Notes: a model not told the origin generated them from the sequence alone. A stretch of 35,679 nt of DNA from Phycisphaerae bacterium (GCA_016873295.1 VGXM01000028.1:1-35679), one strand, 5' to 3'. Shown: positions 8,026-17,931, numbered from the stretch's first letter. A program made the numbers and translations.

Positions 8026-8034
8026 CGGGGCGAG

Positions 8035-8484
8035 ATGCTGACGCTCAGGATCAAGCGGGTCGCGGCGCGGGCGGAGGTTCCCCGCTTCCAGACGGAGGGA
8101 AGCGCCGGCCTGGACCTGGCCGCGTGCCTGCCCGAGGGGCAGGACGCCATGCGGGTCGAGCCCGGCCAGATCGTGCGGGTGCCGACGGGATGGGCGGTCG
8201 CGATCCCCGAGGGATACGAGGGCCAGGTCAGGCCGCGCTCGGGGCTGGCGACCAGGTTCGGCGTCACGGTCGTGAACGCACCCGGGACGATCGACAGCGA
8301 CTACCGGGGCGAGGTGATGGTGGCGCTGATCAACCTGGGGTCCGAGGCGTACGAGATCGTGCACGGGACGCGGGTCGCCCAACTGGTCGTCGGGCCGGTC
8401 GCCCGGGTCGCGGTGGAGGAGGTCGCGGACCTCGGGGCGACGGGGCGCGGGAGCGGGGGGTTCGGTTCGACCGGCGGGCACTGA
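8035..8484 (+). CDS. dut: dUTP diphosphatase (dUTPase)
   Basis: The trimeric dUTPase hydrolyses dUTP to dUMP and pyrophosphate, keeping uracil out of DNA and supplying dTMP synthesis. All five family motifs are readable in this 149-residue protein: SAGLDL (23-28), RPRSGLA (66-72), NAPGTIDSDYRGE (81-93, with the catalytic Asp in the IDSDYRG part), GTRVAQLV (111-118) and the Gly-rich, Phe-containing C-terminal arm RGSGGFGSTG (138-147). Length is normal. No Shine-Dalgarno sequence is present. It is divergent from plsC and convergent with the S1 gene, with 109 bp to the latter's stop; that gap holds only a weak CGCCC/GGGCG stem. Confidence 0.97.
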   Translation: MLTLRIKRVAARAEVPRFQTEGSAGLDLAACLPEGQDAMRVEPGQIVRVPTGWAVAIPEGYEGQVRPRSGLATRFGVTVVNAPGTIDSDYRGEVMVALINLGSEAYEIVHGTRVAQLVVGPVARVAVEEVADLGATGRGSGGFGSTGGH

Positions 8485-8593
8485 ACGAGCGCGGTCGAAC
8501 CCTCGGCGCCACCCCGATCCCGCGGAAGGTCCGCCCGTCCGTGGGCGAGCAGGCTCCATCCTGTGCCAGAGGCCTCGCGGCGGCGACGAGGGC

Positions 8594-9940
8594 TCAGCCC
8601 AGGCCGCCCTTGAACTGGGAGCCCTTGAACTTCTCGCGAAGCCGGCGCAGGGCGGGCGTTTCCTTGAGGATCTCGTCGGCGGATCGTCCGGGCTCGCCGC
8701 GGCGGCCCCGGGGCGCGTGCCCGGAGCCGGCGCCGATCTGGACGTCGGGGAGGGGCTTGAGGGCCTTGAGGGAGAGGCTGATGCGGCGGGAGCCGGGGTC
8801 GATCTTGAGAACCTTGGCGCGGACGACCTCGTCCTTCTTGACGGCGTCCTCGACCCTGGCGATGCGGCGGTGGTCGAGCTCGGAGATGTGGGCCAGGCCC
8901 TGGACGCCCGGGGCGATCTCGATGAACGCGCCGAACTCGGTGGTGCTGGTGACGCGGCCCGTGACCTCGGCGCCCTCGGCGATGGCATTGACGGCGGTGG
9001 CGAAGGGATCGCCCTGCACCTGCTTGACGCCGAGCGAGAGCCGGTGGTTCTCCCAGTCGAGCTTGAGGATGCGGACGTTGAGGCGCTGGCCCTCCTGGAC
9101 GTACTTGCGGACGAAGGTCTCGCCGAAGCCGGCCCGGTCGTAGGTGAGGTCGGAGATGTGGACCAGCCCGTCGACGCCGCCCACGTCGACGAAGGCGCCG
9201 AAAGGGGCGATGCGCTTGACGGTGCCCTCGAGGGTCTGTCCCTCCTGCAGTGAGGCCTTGAGCTTCTCAGCCTGCTCCTGGCGCTCGCGCTCGATCACGT
9301 CGCGGCGCGAGAGGATGATGTTGCCCTTGCCCGAGCGGTCGACGCGGACGACCTGGGCGGACAGCTTCTCGCCGACGAAGACGGAGAGGTCCTTGATGTG
9401 CTCGTGGGAGATCTGGCTGGCGGGCATGAAGGCGTTGTGCCCGGCGACTTCGAGCTCGAGCCCGGCGGCGGCGCCGGCCTTGTTCTGGACCACGCCCGTC
9501 ACGCGGGCCTCGATGACCTGTCCGGGCTCGAGGAGCTCCCACTGGGCCTTCTGGACGGCGCCGGGGCGGGAGCAGATGTAGATGTTGTCGGAAGCCTCGT
9601 AGCGGTCGATGACGGCCTCGACCTGGTCGCCCTTGGCGGGGACCTGATCCTCGGGGAACTGGGCCCGGGGGAGCACGCCCAGCTCCTTGGGCCCGAACTC
9701 GAGGAAGAGGTCGGTGGGCCCGACGGAGACGACGGTGCCGGTGCGGTGTTCCCGTCCGGCCTGGACGACGCGCGGGCCCCGGAACCCGGGCTTGGCGGCA
9801 GGGGCGGCGGGCGCGCCCGGGGCGTGCAGGGCGGCCATGGCGGCGTCGATGGCGGACTTGTCCTCGGCGGAGAGGGCGTGGTGTTCCTTGGGCGCGGGGG
9901 CGCCCTCGGACGGCGTGGTGGGGTGGTTCTCGGCGGACAT
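8594..9940 (-). CDS. S1-domain RNA-binding protein, ribosomal protein S1-like
   Basis: From the ATG at 9940 the product has 448 residues with four S1 (OB-fold) repeats. They start near GREHRTGTVVSVGPTDLFLE, EARVTGVVQNKAGAAAGLEL, EGTVKRIAPFGAFVDVGG and TGRVTSTTEFGAFIEIAPG. The last two have the consensus FGAFV/I and GLV/AHIS motifs. An acidic/Ala-rich lead of about 60 residues precedes them and a basic, Gly-rich tail follows. E. coli S1 has six repeats; shorter S1 proteins are common outside Proteobacteria. It probably binds mRNA at the 30S subunit. An in-frame GTG at 10003 would add 21 residues; neither start has a Shine-Dalgarno sequence. Upstream, TACACT at 10067-10062 is a possible promoter, and its leader holds a CCGGCC/GGCCGG hairpin (10024-10040). 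Confidence 0.88.
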   Translation of the reverse strand: MSAENHPTTPSEGAPAPKEHHALSAEDKSAIDAAMAALHAPGAPAAPAAKPGFRGPRVVQAGREHRTGTVVSVGPTDLFLEFGPKELGVLPRAQFPEDQVPAKGDQVEAVIDRYEASDNIYICSRPGAVQKAQWELLEPGQVIEARVTGVVQNKAGAAAGLELEVAGHNAFMPASQISHEHIKDLSVFVGEKLSAQVVRVDRSGKGNIILSRRDVIERERQEQAEKLKASLQEGQTLEGTVKRIAPFGAFVDVGGVDGLVHISDLTYDRAGFGETFVRKYVQEGQRLNVRILKLDWENHRLSLGVKQVQGDPFATAVNAIAEGAEVTGRVTSTTEFGAFIEIAPGVQGLAHISELDHRRIARVEDAVKKDEVVRAKVLKIDPGSRRISLSLKALKPLPDVQIGAGSGHAPRGRRGEPGRSADEILKETPALRRLREKFKGSQFKGGLG

Positions 9941-10061
9941 GCGGGTAGAGAAGTCGGTGCGAGCGGCGATCCGAGCCGGGATGACCCCACCCCGCGGCGT
10001 CACGAACGCGACGCGCGCGGCGGCCGGCCCACAAGGCCGGTCCGTCCGAAGCAGGAACGCA

Positions 10062-10067
10062 AGTGTA
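10062..10067 (-). promoter_or_regulatory. Putative -10 element (TACACT) of the S1 gene
   Basis: TACACT reads on the minus strand between the oxidoreductase stop and the S1 gene. It implies a leader of about 50 to 115 bases, depending on the start used, including the 10024-10040 hairpin. Confidence 0.4.
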
Positions 10068-10094
10068 CCCGGTCGAGGGGCGGTCGCGGGGGCC

Positions 10095-11192
10095 TCACGA
10101 CATCCCCCGGGCGATGGCGTCGGCGATCCGCTGGGCGGTGCGGACGTTGGCGAACCCGGCCTCGGCGTCGATGGGCGGACGCTCGCCCGAGCGGACGGCG
10201 CCGAGGAAGGCGTCGATCTCGGCGACGATGGGCTCGCTGTCGTCCACCTCCAATGGCTCGATGTTGACCAGCTCGTGCCACTTCAGGCTCGTCAGGTCGG
10301 CGCCCTGCCGGATCTGCTCGCGCACCTCGGCCATCTGGATCTCGTTGGCCAGGCGCCGGATGATGATGCCCTGCTTGGCGGCGTAGTCGATCTTGATGTA
10401 GGCGTTCTCGCCGGTGATCCGCGTGACGCGCTCGGTCTTGAGGGCCAGGCGCGAGCAGGTGATGTTGACCACGCACGTCTTGCCGCCCGTGGACCGCGGT
10501 CGGCGGAAGGTCAGGCGGGCGTTGCACAGATCCTCGTGGTCGGTGATGACGCCCACGCCGGCGGCCTCGACCTCGTCGGGCTCCTGCCCGCCCATGAGCA
10601 TCAGCACCACGTCGATGTCGTGGATCATCATGTCCATGACCACGCCCACGTCCACGGAACGGAAGGTCATGGGGCTGACGCGGCTGACCTCCATGAACCG
10701 CGGCACCACCGGCGCCCCGCTCGCGGTCGCCTTCCGCATGGCCCGCATCACGGGGTTGAACCGCTCGATGTGCCCGACCATCAGGCAAGCGCCGGTCTTC
10801 TCCGCCAGGCTCTTGATCGCCGTGGCGCTGGCGACGTCCTTGGCCAGCGGCTTCTCGATCAGGCACGCCACGCCCGCCTCCAGCAGCGGGCGGGCCGAGT
10901 CCTCGTGGTGGACCGTGGGGACGGCGATGGACACCGCGTCGACGCCCGCGGCGACAAGGTCCTGGGGCGTCTCGAACCCCCGCGTCTTGAACTTGGCGGC
11001 GATCTCGGCCCGCCGGGCCGGGTTGGCGTCGACCACGCCCACGAGCTGGCACCCCGCCATGTTGGCGTAGACGCGGGCGTGGTGCTGCCCCATGCGGCCC
11101 ACGCCCACCACGCCGCAGCGGATGGGGCGGCCCTCGAAGCGGTCGATGGCCACGGGGCGGGCGCCGGTCGTCGGTCGGAGCGAGGTGCTCAT
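10095..11192 (-). CDS. Gfo/Idh/MocA-family NAD(P)-dependent oxidoreductase
   Basis: A 365-residue two-domain oxidoreductase. The Rossmann domain opens with GVVGVGRMGQHHARVY (about 27-42), followed by the family EKPLA motif near residue 115 and GHIERFNP near 140. A C-terminal alpha/beta domain contains the HDIDVV motif. Members oxidise or reduce sugars and sugar nucleotides at a ring carbon. GHIERFNP-type proteins are often annotated as UDP-GlcNAc 3-dehydrogenase in lipid A genes, but no lpx gene is near, so the substrate is unassigned. The start lies seven bases after the trxA stop, which points to co-transcription with trxA. The 21 residues before the fold are variable, so the exact start is uncertain. 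Confidence 0.88.
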   Translation of the reverse strand: MSTSLRPTTGARPVAIDRFEGRPIRCGVVGVGRMGQHHARVYANMAGCQLVGVVDANPARRAEIAAKFKTRGFETPQDLVAAGVDAVSIAVPTVHHEDSARPLLEAGVACLIEKPLAKDVASATAIKSLAEKTGACLMVGHIERFNPVMRAMRKATASGAPVVPRFMEVSRVSPMTFRSVDVGVVMDMMIHDIDVVLMLMGGQEPDEVEAAGVGVITDHEDLCNARLTFRRPRSTGGKTCVVNITCSRLALKTERVTRITGENAYIKIDYAAKQGIIIRRLANEIQMAEVREQIRQGADLTSLKWHELVNIEPLEVDDSEPIVAEIDAFLGAVRSGERPPIDAEAGFANVRTAQRIADAIARGMS

Positions 11193-11199
11193 GGTGGGA

Positions 11200-11535
11200 T
11201 CAGCCGGCGAGCAGGGCGTTGATCGCGGCGGCGATGTCGTCCTTCTTGGCCAGCCCCACGAACTTCCTGGCGGGCTGCCCGCCCTTGAACAGGATGAGGG
11301 TGGGGATGGCGGTGATCCCGAACTTCATGGACACGCCGCGGTTCGAGTCGGTGTCGACCTTGCCGATCCTGGCCTTCCCCGCGAACTCGGCCGCGAGGGC
11401 GTCGATGGTCGGGGCGAGCATCCTGCACGGGGTGCACCACTCGGCCCAGAAGTCGACCAGCACAGGCTGGCTGGACTTGAGCACCTCGGTCTCGAAGTTC
11501 GCATCCGTGAACTCAACGACGTTCTGGCTGGCCAT
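11200..11535 (-). CDS. trxA: Thioredoxin
   Basis: A 111-residue cytosolic thioredoxin, complete from the VVEFTDANFE strand through the conserved cis-proline IPTLILFKGG to the C-terminal helix. The active site reads WCTPCR (33-38): both cysteines are present, but the usual Gly of WCGPC is Thr. The role is dithiol-disulfide exchange, reducing ribonucleotide reductase and other targets. AGGAGAG lies eight bases before the ATG. A TAGACT hexamer at 11634-11629 predicts a leader of about 86 bases. The oxidoreductase gene follows after seven bases. Confidence 0.96.
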   Translation of the reverse strand: MASQNVVEFTDANFETEVLKSSQPVLVDFWAEWCTPCRMLAPTIDALAAEFAGKARIGKVDTDSNRGVSMKFGITAIPTLILFKGGQPARKFVGLAKKDDIAAAINALLAG

Positions 11536-11628
11536 CGGCGGGACTCTCCTGGTCGCGGCGGCCGCGGTCGGCCGCGAGGCGCACTCGTGGGACGGGGACC
11601 CCCCTCGCCTCCGACGGGGGCGGAGCCA

Positions 11629-11634
11629 AGTCTA
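11629..11634 (-). promoter_or_regulatory. Putative -10 element (TAGACT) of trxA
   Basis: TAGACT on the minus strand lies in the 153-bp gap between folP and trxA, with a GC-rich leader before the AGGAGAG ribosome site. The same hexamer precedes icd and the tricorn gene. Confidence 0.45.
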
Positions 11635-11688
11635 TTCCGAGGGGCCCGCGGCGGGAGGATCGGACCCCATGTTCGGAGTCCGTTGTCG

Positions 11689-12552
11689 TCAGGGTGCCAG
11701 GACCGCCCACGCGGCCCCAAGGGCGGCGACGTGCTCGGCGACGTCGTGCACCCGGAAGAGCCGCGCCCCCGACGCCAGATGCAGCACGCTTAGGGCCAGC
11801 GACGGCGCAAGACGCTCCGAGGGGTCCGACTCGCGCCCAAGGGCGGCCCGGCCGGCGAAGCTCTTGCGGCTCACCCCGGACAGGACCGGTCGCCCCAGCG
11901 ACAGCAGCCGGGGTGTGCCGCGGATCAGGGCCAGGTTCTGCTCGACCGACTTGCCGAACCCCAGGCCCGGGTCGAGCACGAGGGCGTCGGGGTCCACGCC
12001 CGCGTTGATCGCGGCGGCGAGGCGATCCGCCAGGAACATGCGCACGGACTCGACCACGTCGGGGTACTCGGGCGGGGCCTCGTAGCGGTCGGAGTAGCGG
12101 TCGCGGTCCGGGGGCGCGAGGCGGTGCATGAGGATGAGGCCGCAGGATCGCTCCGCGGCGAGGGGGAGCATCCCGGCGTCTTCGAGCCCCGCCGAGACGT
12201 CGTTGATGGCGTCGGCGCCGGCGTCGAGGGCGGCCCGGGCGACGGCGGCGAGGGTGGTGTCGATGCTGATGGGGCCGGGGAAGAGGGCACGCTCGCGGAT
12301 GGCGCGGATGATGGGGACGACCCGGGCGGTCTGCTCGTCGGCGGGCATGCGGGCGGCGCCGGGGCGGGTGGACTCGCCGCCCACGTCGAGGAGGTCGGCG
12401 CCCTGGTCGGCGGCGGCGCGGGCCCGGGCGAGGGCGGCGTCGAGGGTGGGGTGGCGGTCGGCGAAGGAGTCGGGCGTGGCGTTGAGGATGGCCATGACCC
12501 GCGGACGGCCGAGGTCGAGGGACAGGCGCGGGCTGAGGCGCCAGGCGGGCAT
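11689..12552 (-). CDS. folP: Dihydropteroate synthase
   Basis: The enzyme joins p-aminobenzoate to 6-hydroxymethyl-dihydropterin diphosphate in folate synthesis. The 287 residues form a complete TIM barrel: ILNATPDSF at 22-30 (family consensus NVTPDSF), GGESTRPGA at 58-66, SIDT near 98, DAINDVSAG near 115, LDPGLGFGK and the C-terminal SRKSF and RVHDV segments. The substrate-binding motifs are intact, with an Ala for the usual Val in the first. Another folate gene, the 5-formyl-THF cyclo-ligase, lies 1.7 kb away on the other strand. The ATG at 12552 has no Shine-Dalgarno sequence; TACAAC five bases upstream is an imperfect -10. Confidence 0.95.
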   Translation of the reverse strand: MPAWRLSPRLSLDLGRPRVMAILNATPDSFADRHPTLDAALARARAAADQGADLLDVGGESTRPGAARMPADEQTARVVPIIRAIRERALFPGPISIDTTLAAVARAALDAGADAINDVSAGLEDAGMLPLAAERSCGLILMHRLAPPDRDRYSDRYEAPPEYPDVVESVRMFLADRLAAAINAGVDPDALVLDPGLGFGKSVEQNLALIRGTPRLLSLGRPVLSGVSRKSFAGRAALGRESDPSERLAPSLALSVLHLASGARLFRVHDVAEHVAALGAAWAVLAP

Positions 12553-12569
12553 GGGGGGTTGTAGGAGGG

Positions 12570-12649
12570 ATCCCGGGATTCGCTCGGCGGCTCGCTCGGC
12601 CCGGGCGGGCGCGGGTGGAGAGGCCCCGGCCCTCCCCTGAAGGGGAGGG
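12570..12649. repeat. Composite intergenic repeat, copy 1 (ATCCCGGGATTCGC plus CCCTCCCC hairpin)
   Basis: The block starts with ATCCCGGGATTCGC (12570-12583), continues through GCTCGGCCCGGGCG, and ends in a hairpin with CCCTCCCC (12630-12637), loop TGAA and GGGGAGGG (12642-12649). It fills most of the folP-rarA divergent gap. Confidence 0.65.
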
Positions 12650-12662
12650 AGTGGGCGCGACT

Positions 12663-12668
12663 TAGGAT
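12663..12668 (+). promoter_or_regulatory. Putative -10 element (TAGGAT) giving a leaderless rarA mRNA
   Basis: TAGGAT ends six bases before the rarA ATG at 12675. There is no Shine-Dalgarno sequence between them. Confidence 0.55.
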
Positions 12669-12674
12669 CGGGGC

Positions 12675-14051
12675 ATGGCGGACCTGTGGGCCCAGTCTCG
12701 GGCGGCGGCGCATCGGGCGGTGGAGCCGCTGGCGGTGCGGATGCGGCCTCGGACGCTGGACCAGTTCGCCGGGCAGCGGCACATCCTGGGCGAGGGGAAG
12801 CTGCTGCGGCGGATGCTCAAGGCCGACGCGATCACGTCGCTGATCCTGCACGGCCCGCCCGGGACCGGCAAGACGACGCTGGCGGAGCTGATCGCGGGGT
12901 TCACGCGTCGGCGCTTCGTGGGGGAGAACGCGGCGAGCGTGGGGGTCAAGCGCATCCGCGAGATCATCGACGGGGCCGCGGCGGAGCTGGAGCGGACGGG
13001 TCGGCGGACGATCCTGTTCCTGGACGAGGCGCACCGGTTCACGCGGGCCCAGCAGGACGTGCTGCTGGCGGACGTGGAGTCGGGGCTGCTGACGTTCATC
13101 GGGGCGACGACGGAGAACCCGACGTTCGCGGTGATCTCGGCCCTGGTGAGCCGCAGCACGCTCTTCAGGCTGGAGCCCCTGGGCGAGGCGGACATCGTGG
13201 GGGTGCTGCGGCGCGCGATCGAGGACCCGGAGCGCGGGTACGGACGCCTGGACCTGCGCGTGAGCGACGAGGCCCTGCGGGTGTGGGCCGCCAAGTGCGA
13301 GGGCGACGCCCGGCGGGCCCTGACGGCGCTGGAGGTTGCCGTGCTCAGCGGGGGAAAGGGCCGGGTGGGCAGAGGGCCGAATGGTCAAGGGGGAGAGGGG
13401 GCGGTCGGCCCGATCGAGATCGATCGGGCGACGGCGGAGGACAGCATCCAGCAGAAGGCGGCGGTGTACGACGTCACGGGCGACCAGCACTACGACACCA
13501 TCAGCGCGTTCATCAAGAGCGTGCGGGGCGGGGACCCGGACGCCGCGGTCTACTGGCTCGCGGTGATGCTCGAGGCGGGGGAGGACCCGCGGTTCATCGC
13601 GCGGCGTCTGGCGATCCTGGCGAGCGAGGACATCGGGAACGCCGACCCGCGCGGGATCATGGTGGCCCAGGCGGCGTGGGAGCTGACGGAGCGCGTGGGC
13701 ATGCCCGAGTGCCGCATCATCCTGAGCCAGGCGACGACGTACCTGGCCCTCTGCCCCAAGAGCAACGCGGCGTACCTGGCGATCGACGAGGCGGTGGGGG
13801 ACGTCCGCGAGGGGCGGACGGCGCCCGTGCCCATGTACCTGCGGGACCCGCACAGCGCGCCCAACTCCAAGGGAGACGAGGGGCCCCGGCCCGGCGAGGG
13901 GTACCGCTACGCCCACGACCTGCCGGGGGCGGTCGGCGACCAGGACTACCTTGGCGTGGACCGGACGTACTACCGACCCCTGGACCAGGGAGCGGAGAAG
14001 GCGATGCGGGAACGGCTGGAGGAGTTCCGGCGCCGGCGGCGGGAGCGGTAG
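12675..14051 (+). CDS. rarA: Replication-associated recombination AAA+ ATPase RarA (MgsA)
   Basis: A 458-residue AAA+ ATPase of the clamp-loader clade that acts at stalled replication forks. Walker A is GPPGTGKTT (60-68), Walker B is ILFLDEAHR (113-121), sensor 1 is IGATTENPTF and the arginine-finger region is SALVSR. The C-terminal tetramerisation domain contains YDxISAFIKSVRGGDPDAAVYWLA-like and DIGNADP segments typical of RarA. A Gly/Arg-rich, low-complexity stretch (about residues 227-247) lies between the lid domain and the conserved IQQKA segment; it is probably a small in-frame insertion. The promoter suggests a leaderless transcript. Confidence 0.95.
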   Translation: MADLWAQSRAAAHRAVEPLAVRMRPRTLDQFAGQRHILGEGKLLRRMLKADAITSLILHGPPGTGKTTLAELIAGFTRRRFVGENAASVGVKRIREIIDGAAAELERTGRRTILFLDEAHRFTRAQQDVLLADVESGLLTFIGATTENPTFAVISALVSRSTLFRLEPLGEADIVGVLRRAIEDPERGYGRLDLRVSDEALRVWAAKCEGDARRALTALEVAVLSGGKGRVGRGPNGQGGEGAVGPIEIDRATAEDSIQQKAAVYDVTGDQHYDTISAFIKSVRGGDPDAAVYWLAVMLEAGEDPRFIARRLAILASEDIGNADPRGIMVAQAAWELTERVGMPECRIILSQATTYLALCPKSNAAYLAIDEAVGDVREGRTAPVPMYLRDPHSAPNSKGDEGPRPGEGYRYAHDLPGAVGDQDYLGVDRTYYRPLDQGAEKAMRERLEEFRRRRRER

Positions 14052-14111
14052 GCAGTAGGCATCAAGGGGGATTCCGCGTCGAGGTCGTTGACGGAACCAA
14101 CCCCACCCCAG

Positions 14112-14173
14112 CCCTCCCCAGGAGGGGAGGGGGCACGCCCGGGATGAGCAGGTCCGTGAGCGAATCCCGGGAT
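14112..14173. repeat. Composite intergenic repeat, copy 2 (inverted orientation)
   Basis: Read on the minus strand it begins ATCCCGGGATTCGC, continues to CTCATCCCGGGCGTG and ends in the hairpin CCCTCCCC (14112-14119), loop AGGA, GGGGAGGG (14124-14131). It is the same module order as copy 1 in the opposite orientation. The hairpin may also serve as the rarA terminator. Confidence 0.65.
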
Positions 14174-14203
14174 GGCTCGGGTCCCCTCGCAGAGCACGAT
14201 CCG

Positions 14204-14812
14204 ATGACGATCCGCGACGACAAGGCCCGGATCCGCGCGGAGGCGAGGGCCCGGGTCGCGGGTCTGTCGCCGGCGGAGAAGTCGCGCCGCTCGGCCCAGG
14301 CGGTGGAGCGGTTCCTGGCGCTCCCGACGGTGGCTGGCGCCGCAACGTTGCTGGCGTATTGGCCCCTGGCGGAGGAGGTCGACGTGCTGCCGGTGTGCCG
14401 GCGTTGGTTGGCGGATGGGCGGCGGTTGGCGGCGGTTCGGGTGGACTGGGGGCGGCGGGTGTTGGACCCGGCGTGGGTGGAGAGCCTGGAGCGGGGGTGG
14501 GTGACCGGGGCCAAGGGCGTGCGGGAGCCGTGGGGTGAAGCGCCGCGGGCGGAGCGAGCCGATATCGGCATGGTGCTGGTGCCCGGGGTGGCGTTCGACG
14601 CCGAGTGCCGTCGATTGGGGCACGGGGCCGGGTTCTATGATCGGTTGCTGGTGATGGAGGGTTTGTCGGCGCCGCGCGTGGCGCTGGCCTTCGAGGCGCA
14701 GTTGATGGATCAACTGCCCGTGGAGGCGCACGACGAGCCCGTGGACGCGGTGGTGACCGAGTCGCGGGTGCTCGTGCGAGCGGGAGGGCGGCTGGCGCCG
14801 CCCGAGTGTTGA
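14204..14812 (+). CDS. 5-formyltetrahydrofolate cyclo-ligase
   Basis: This 202-residue enzyme converts 5-formyl-THF to 5,10-methenyl-THF using ATP. Recognisable parts are the basic N-terminal helix (RDDKARIRAEARARV), the LAYWPLAEEVDVLP strand-turn with the conserved Tyr and Glu, the VLVPGVAFD strand and the Gly-rich nucleotide motif GHGAGFYDRLL near 139-149. The frame is open far upstream, but that part is a shadow of rarA and the composite repeat; the ATG at 14204 gives the family's normal length. No clear Shine-Dalgarno sequence is present. The next gene starts 17 bases after its stop, so the two are probably co-transcribed. Confidence 0.93.
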   Translation: MTIRDDKARIRAEARARVAGLSPAEKSRRSAQAVERFLALPTVAGAATLLAYWPLAEEVDVLPVCRRWLADGRRLAAVRVDWGRRVLDPAWVESLERGWVTGAKGVREPWGEAPRAERADIGMVLVPGVAFDAECRRLGHGAGFYDRLLVMEGLSAPRVALAFEAQLMDQLPVEAHDEPVDAVVTESRVLVRAGGRLAPPEC

Positions 14813-14829
14813 CGAAGGAAGGAGCCGCC

Positions 14830-16026
14830 ATGGCGTTGCCGTCGCAGCAGGAGAGGGGCGGGGGGAACCGGTCGAGCATCCACGCCCAGCCGCGGGAGAA
14901 GGCGGTCCGGCCCCGGGCGGTGATCGGGCTGGCGGCGGTGGTCGTGATGGGGGGCGTGGTGACCTGGGGGGTCTACAAGATCGCCTCGGGGGGCGGGTCG
15001 GATGAGCCCAAGTCCGGCGAGCCGGCGGCGACGGCGAGCGGGCCGAACGTGGACGTGCCGGTGCGGTTCGGCGCGGTCGAGCCGCCCGAGACGACGCCGC
15101 CGGCGTCGAACCTGGACACCCCGAGGCCCGCGCCGGTGGACGTGCTGAGCACCACGCCGCAGAGTCCCGAGGGCACGACCCCGCCCACGCCGCCGCCGGG
15201 GACGCTTGACGGCGCTCCCACTCCGTTGGCGCCGACGGCGAGCATCAGCGAGGTCCGCACGCTGATCGACCAGGGCGACCGGGCCCTGGCCCAGAACGAG
15301 CCGGTGCAGGCCCGGGAGTTCTACAGCAAGGCCCTGCTGGATCCGAGCGCCGCGAGGGCGGACCAGGAATCGCTGCGGTCCAAGCTGCAGTCGATCAACC
15401 AGCAGCTGGTGTTCTCGGCGACGATCACGCCGGGCGACCCGTTCGTGGAGGCGTACACCGTCCAGCCCGGGGACAGCCTGGTGCGGATCGCGCGTCGGCG
15501 CGAGCTGACGAGCGACTGGCGGCTGATCCAGCGGCTGAACGGGATCGGGGATCCGAACTCGATCCGCGTGGGGCAGAAGCTCAAGCTGGTGCGCGGGCCG
15601 TTCAACGCGATCGTGAACAAGAGCGACTTCCGGCTGGACGTGTTCATGGGCCCGCCCGACGTGCCCGCGCAGTGGGTGTACGTGCGCTCGTTCCGCGTGG
15701 GGTTGGGGGCCGAGAACGGCACGCCCGCCGGGACGTTCGTGGTCAGGAAGAACTCCAAGCTGGCCGACCCCGCGTGGACCAACCCGCTGACGGGCGAGCG
15801 CTTTGCGTCGGACGACCCGAAGAACCCGGTGGGCGAGCACTGGATCGGGTGGCAAGGCGTGGGCGATTCGGCGGTCTACACGGGCTTTGGCATCCACGGG
15901 ACCATCGATCCGGACTCGGTCGGGCAGCAGCGCTCGATGGGGTGCGTGCGGATGCTGGCGGACGACGTGGCGCTCGTGTTCGAACTGCTGGCGGAAGAGA
16001 TCAGCGTGGTGAAGGTCGTTCCGTAG
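14830..16026 (+). CDS. Membrane-anchored LysM / L,D-transpeptidase (YkuD) protein
   Basis: The 398-residue protein has one N-terminal membrane helix (about 30-52) and a Pro/Thr/Ala-rich spacer to about 135. A short helical segment follows (about 140-200), then a LysM domain (YTVQPGDSLVRIA to VGQKLKLV, about 208-256) and a C-terminal YkuD domain. The catalytic signature is present: HG near 355-357 and SMGCVRM with the nucleophile Cys372. The family forms 3-3 peptidoglycan cross-links or attaches proteins to peptidoglycan in the periplasm; LysM binds the glycan. AAGGAAGGAG lies just upstream of the ATG. This indicates a peptidoglycan wall in the organism. Confidence 0.93.
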   Translation: MALPSQQERGGGNRSSIHAQPREKAVRPRAVIGLAAVVVMGGVVTWGVYKIASGGGSDEPKSGEPAATASGPNVDVPVRFGAVEPPETTPPASNLDTPRPAPVDVLSTTPQSPEGTTPPTPPPGTLDGAPTPLAPTASISEVRTLIDQGDRALAQNEPVQAREFYSKALLDPSAARADQESLRSKLQSINQQLVFSATITPGDPFVEAYTVQPGDSLVRIARRRELTSDWRLIQRLNGIGDPNSIRVGQKLKLVRGPFNAIVNKSDFRLDVFMGPPDVPAQWVYVRSFRVGLGAENGTPAGTFVVRKNSKLADPAWTNPLTGERFASDDPKNPVGEHWIGWQGVGDSAVYTGFGIHGTIDPDSVGQQRSMGCVRMLADDVALVFELLAEEISVVKVVP

Positions 16027-16044
16027 GGCCCCGGGCGCTCGAGC

Positions 16045-16096
16045 ATCCCGGGATTGGCGGGGCGGATCCGCTCATCCCGGGCGTGGGCGGCGCGGA

Positions 16097-16098
<2 letters not shown>
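16045..16098. repeat. Composite intergenic repeat, copy 3
   Basis: It starts ATCCCGGGATTGGC, continues to CTCATCCCGGGCGTG and ends GCGCGGAT. It occupies the 70-bp gap between two convergent genes and overlaps the stop codon of the gamma-glutamyltransferase gene. The CCCTCCCC hairpin module is absent. Confidence 0.65.
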
Positions 16099-17794
<1,696 letters not shown>

Positions 17795-17799
17795 GGGGC

Positions 17800-17805
17800 A
17801 GGGTA
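17800..17805 (-). promoter_or_regulatory. Putative -10 element (TACCCT) of the gamma-glutamyltransferase gene, leaderless
   Basis: TACCCT on the minus strand ends five bases before the ATG at 17794. No Shine-Dalgarno sequence is present. Confidence 0.45.
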
Positions 17806-17857
17806 CCCCGTGGGATCGAGGGGTCCGCAGGCGGGTTTGGTGGACCCGGGCGTGGGG

Positions 17858-17909
17858 ATCCCGGGATTCGCGGGGGGACGCGCTCGTCGCGGGCGCGGGT
17901 CGCGCGGAT
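17858..17909. repeat. Composite intergenic repeat, copy 4
   Basis: It starts ATCCCGGGATTCGC, continues to GCTCGTCGCGGGCG and ends GCGCGGAT. It lies between the gamma-glutamyltransferase start and the tRNA-His promoter region, in the same orientation as copies 1 and 3. Confidence 0.6.
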
Positions 17910-17931
17910 GGTCCGAGCGACGGTTGGGGCT

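Noticed and set aside
12686..14203. Long in-frame extension upstream of the 5-formyl-THF cyclo-ligase
   Set aside because: It runs through rarA in another frame and through the composite repeat. Only the part from 14204 resembles the enzyme, so it is not a fusion protein.
14052..14203. Frameshift or pseudogene between rarA and the cyclo-ligase
   Set aside because: Both flanking genes are full length with intact motifs; the gap is explained by the composite repeat and its hairpin.
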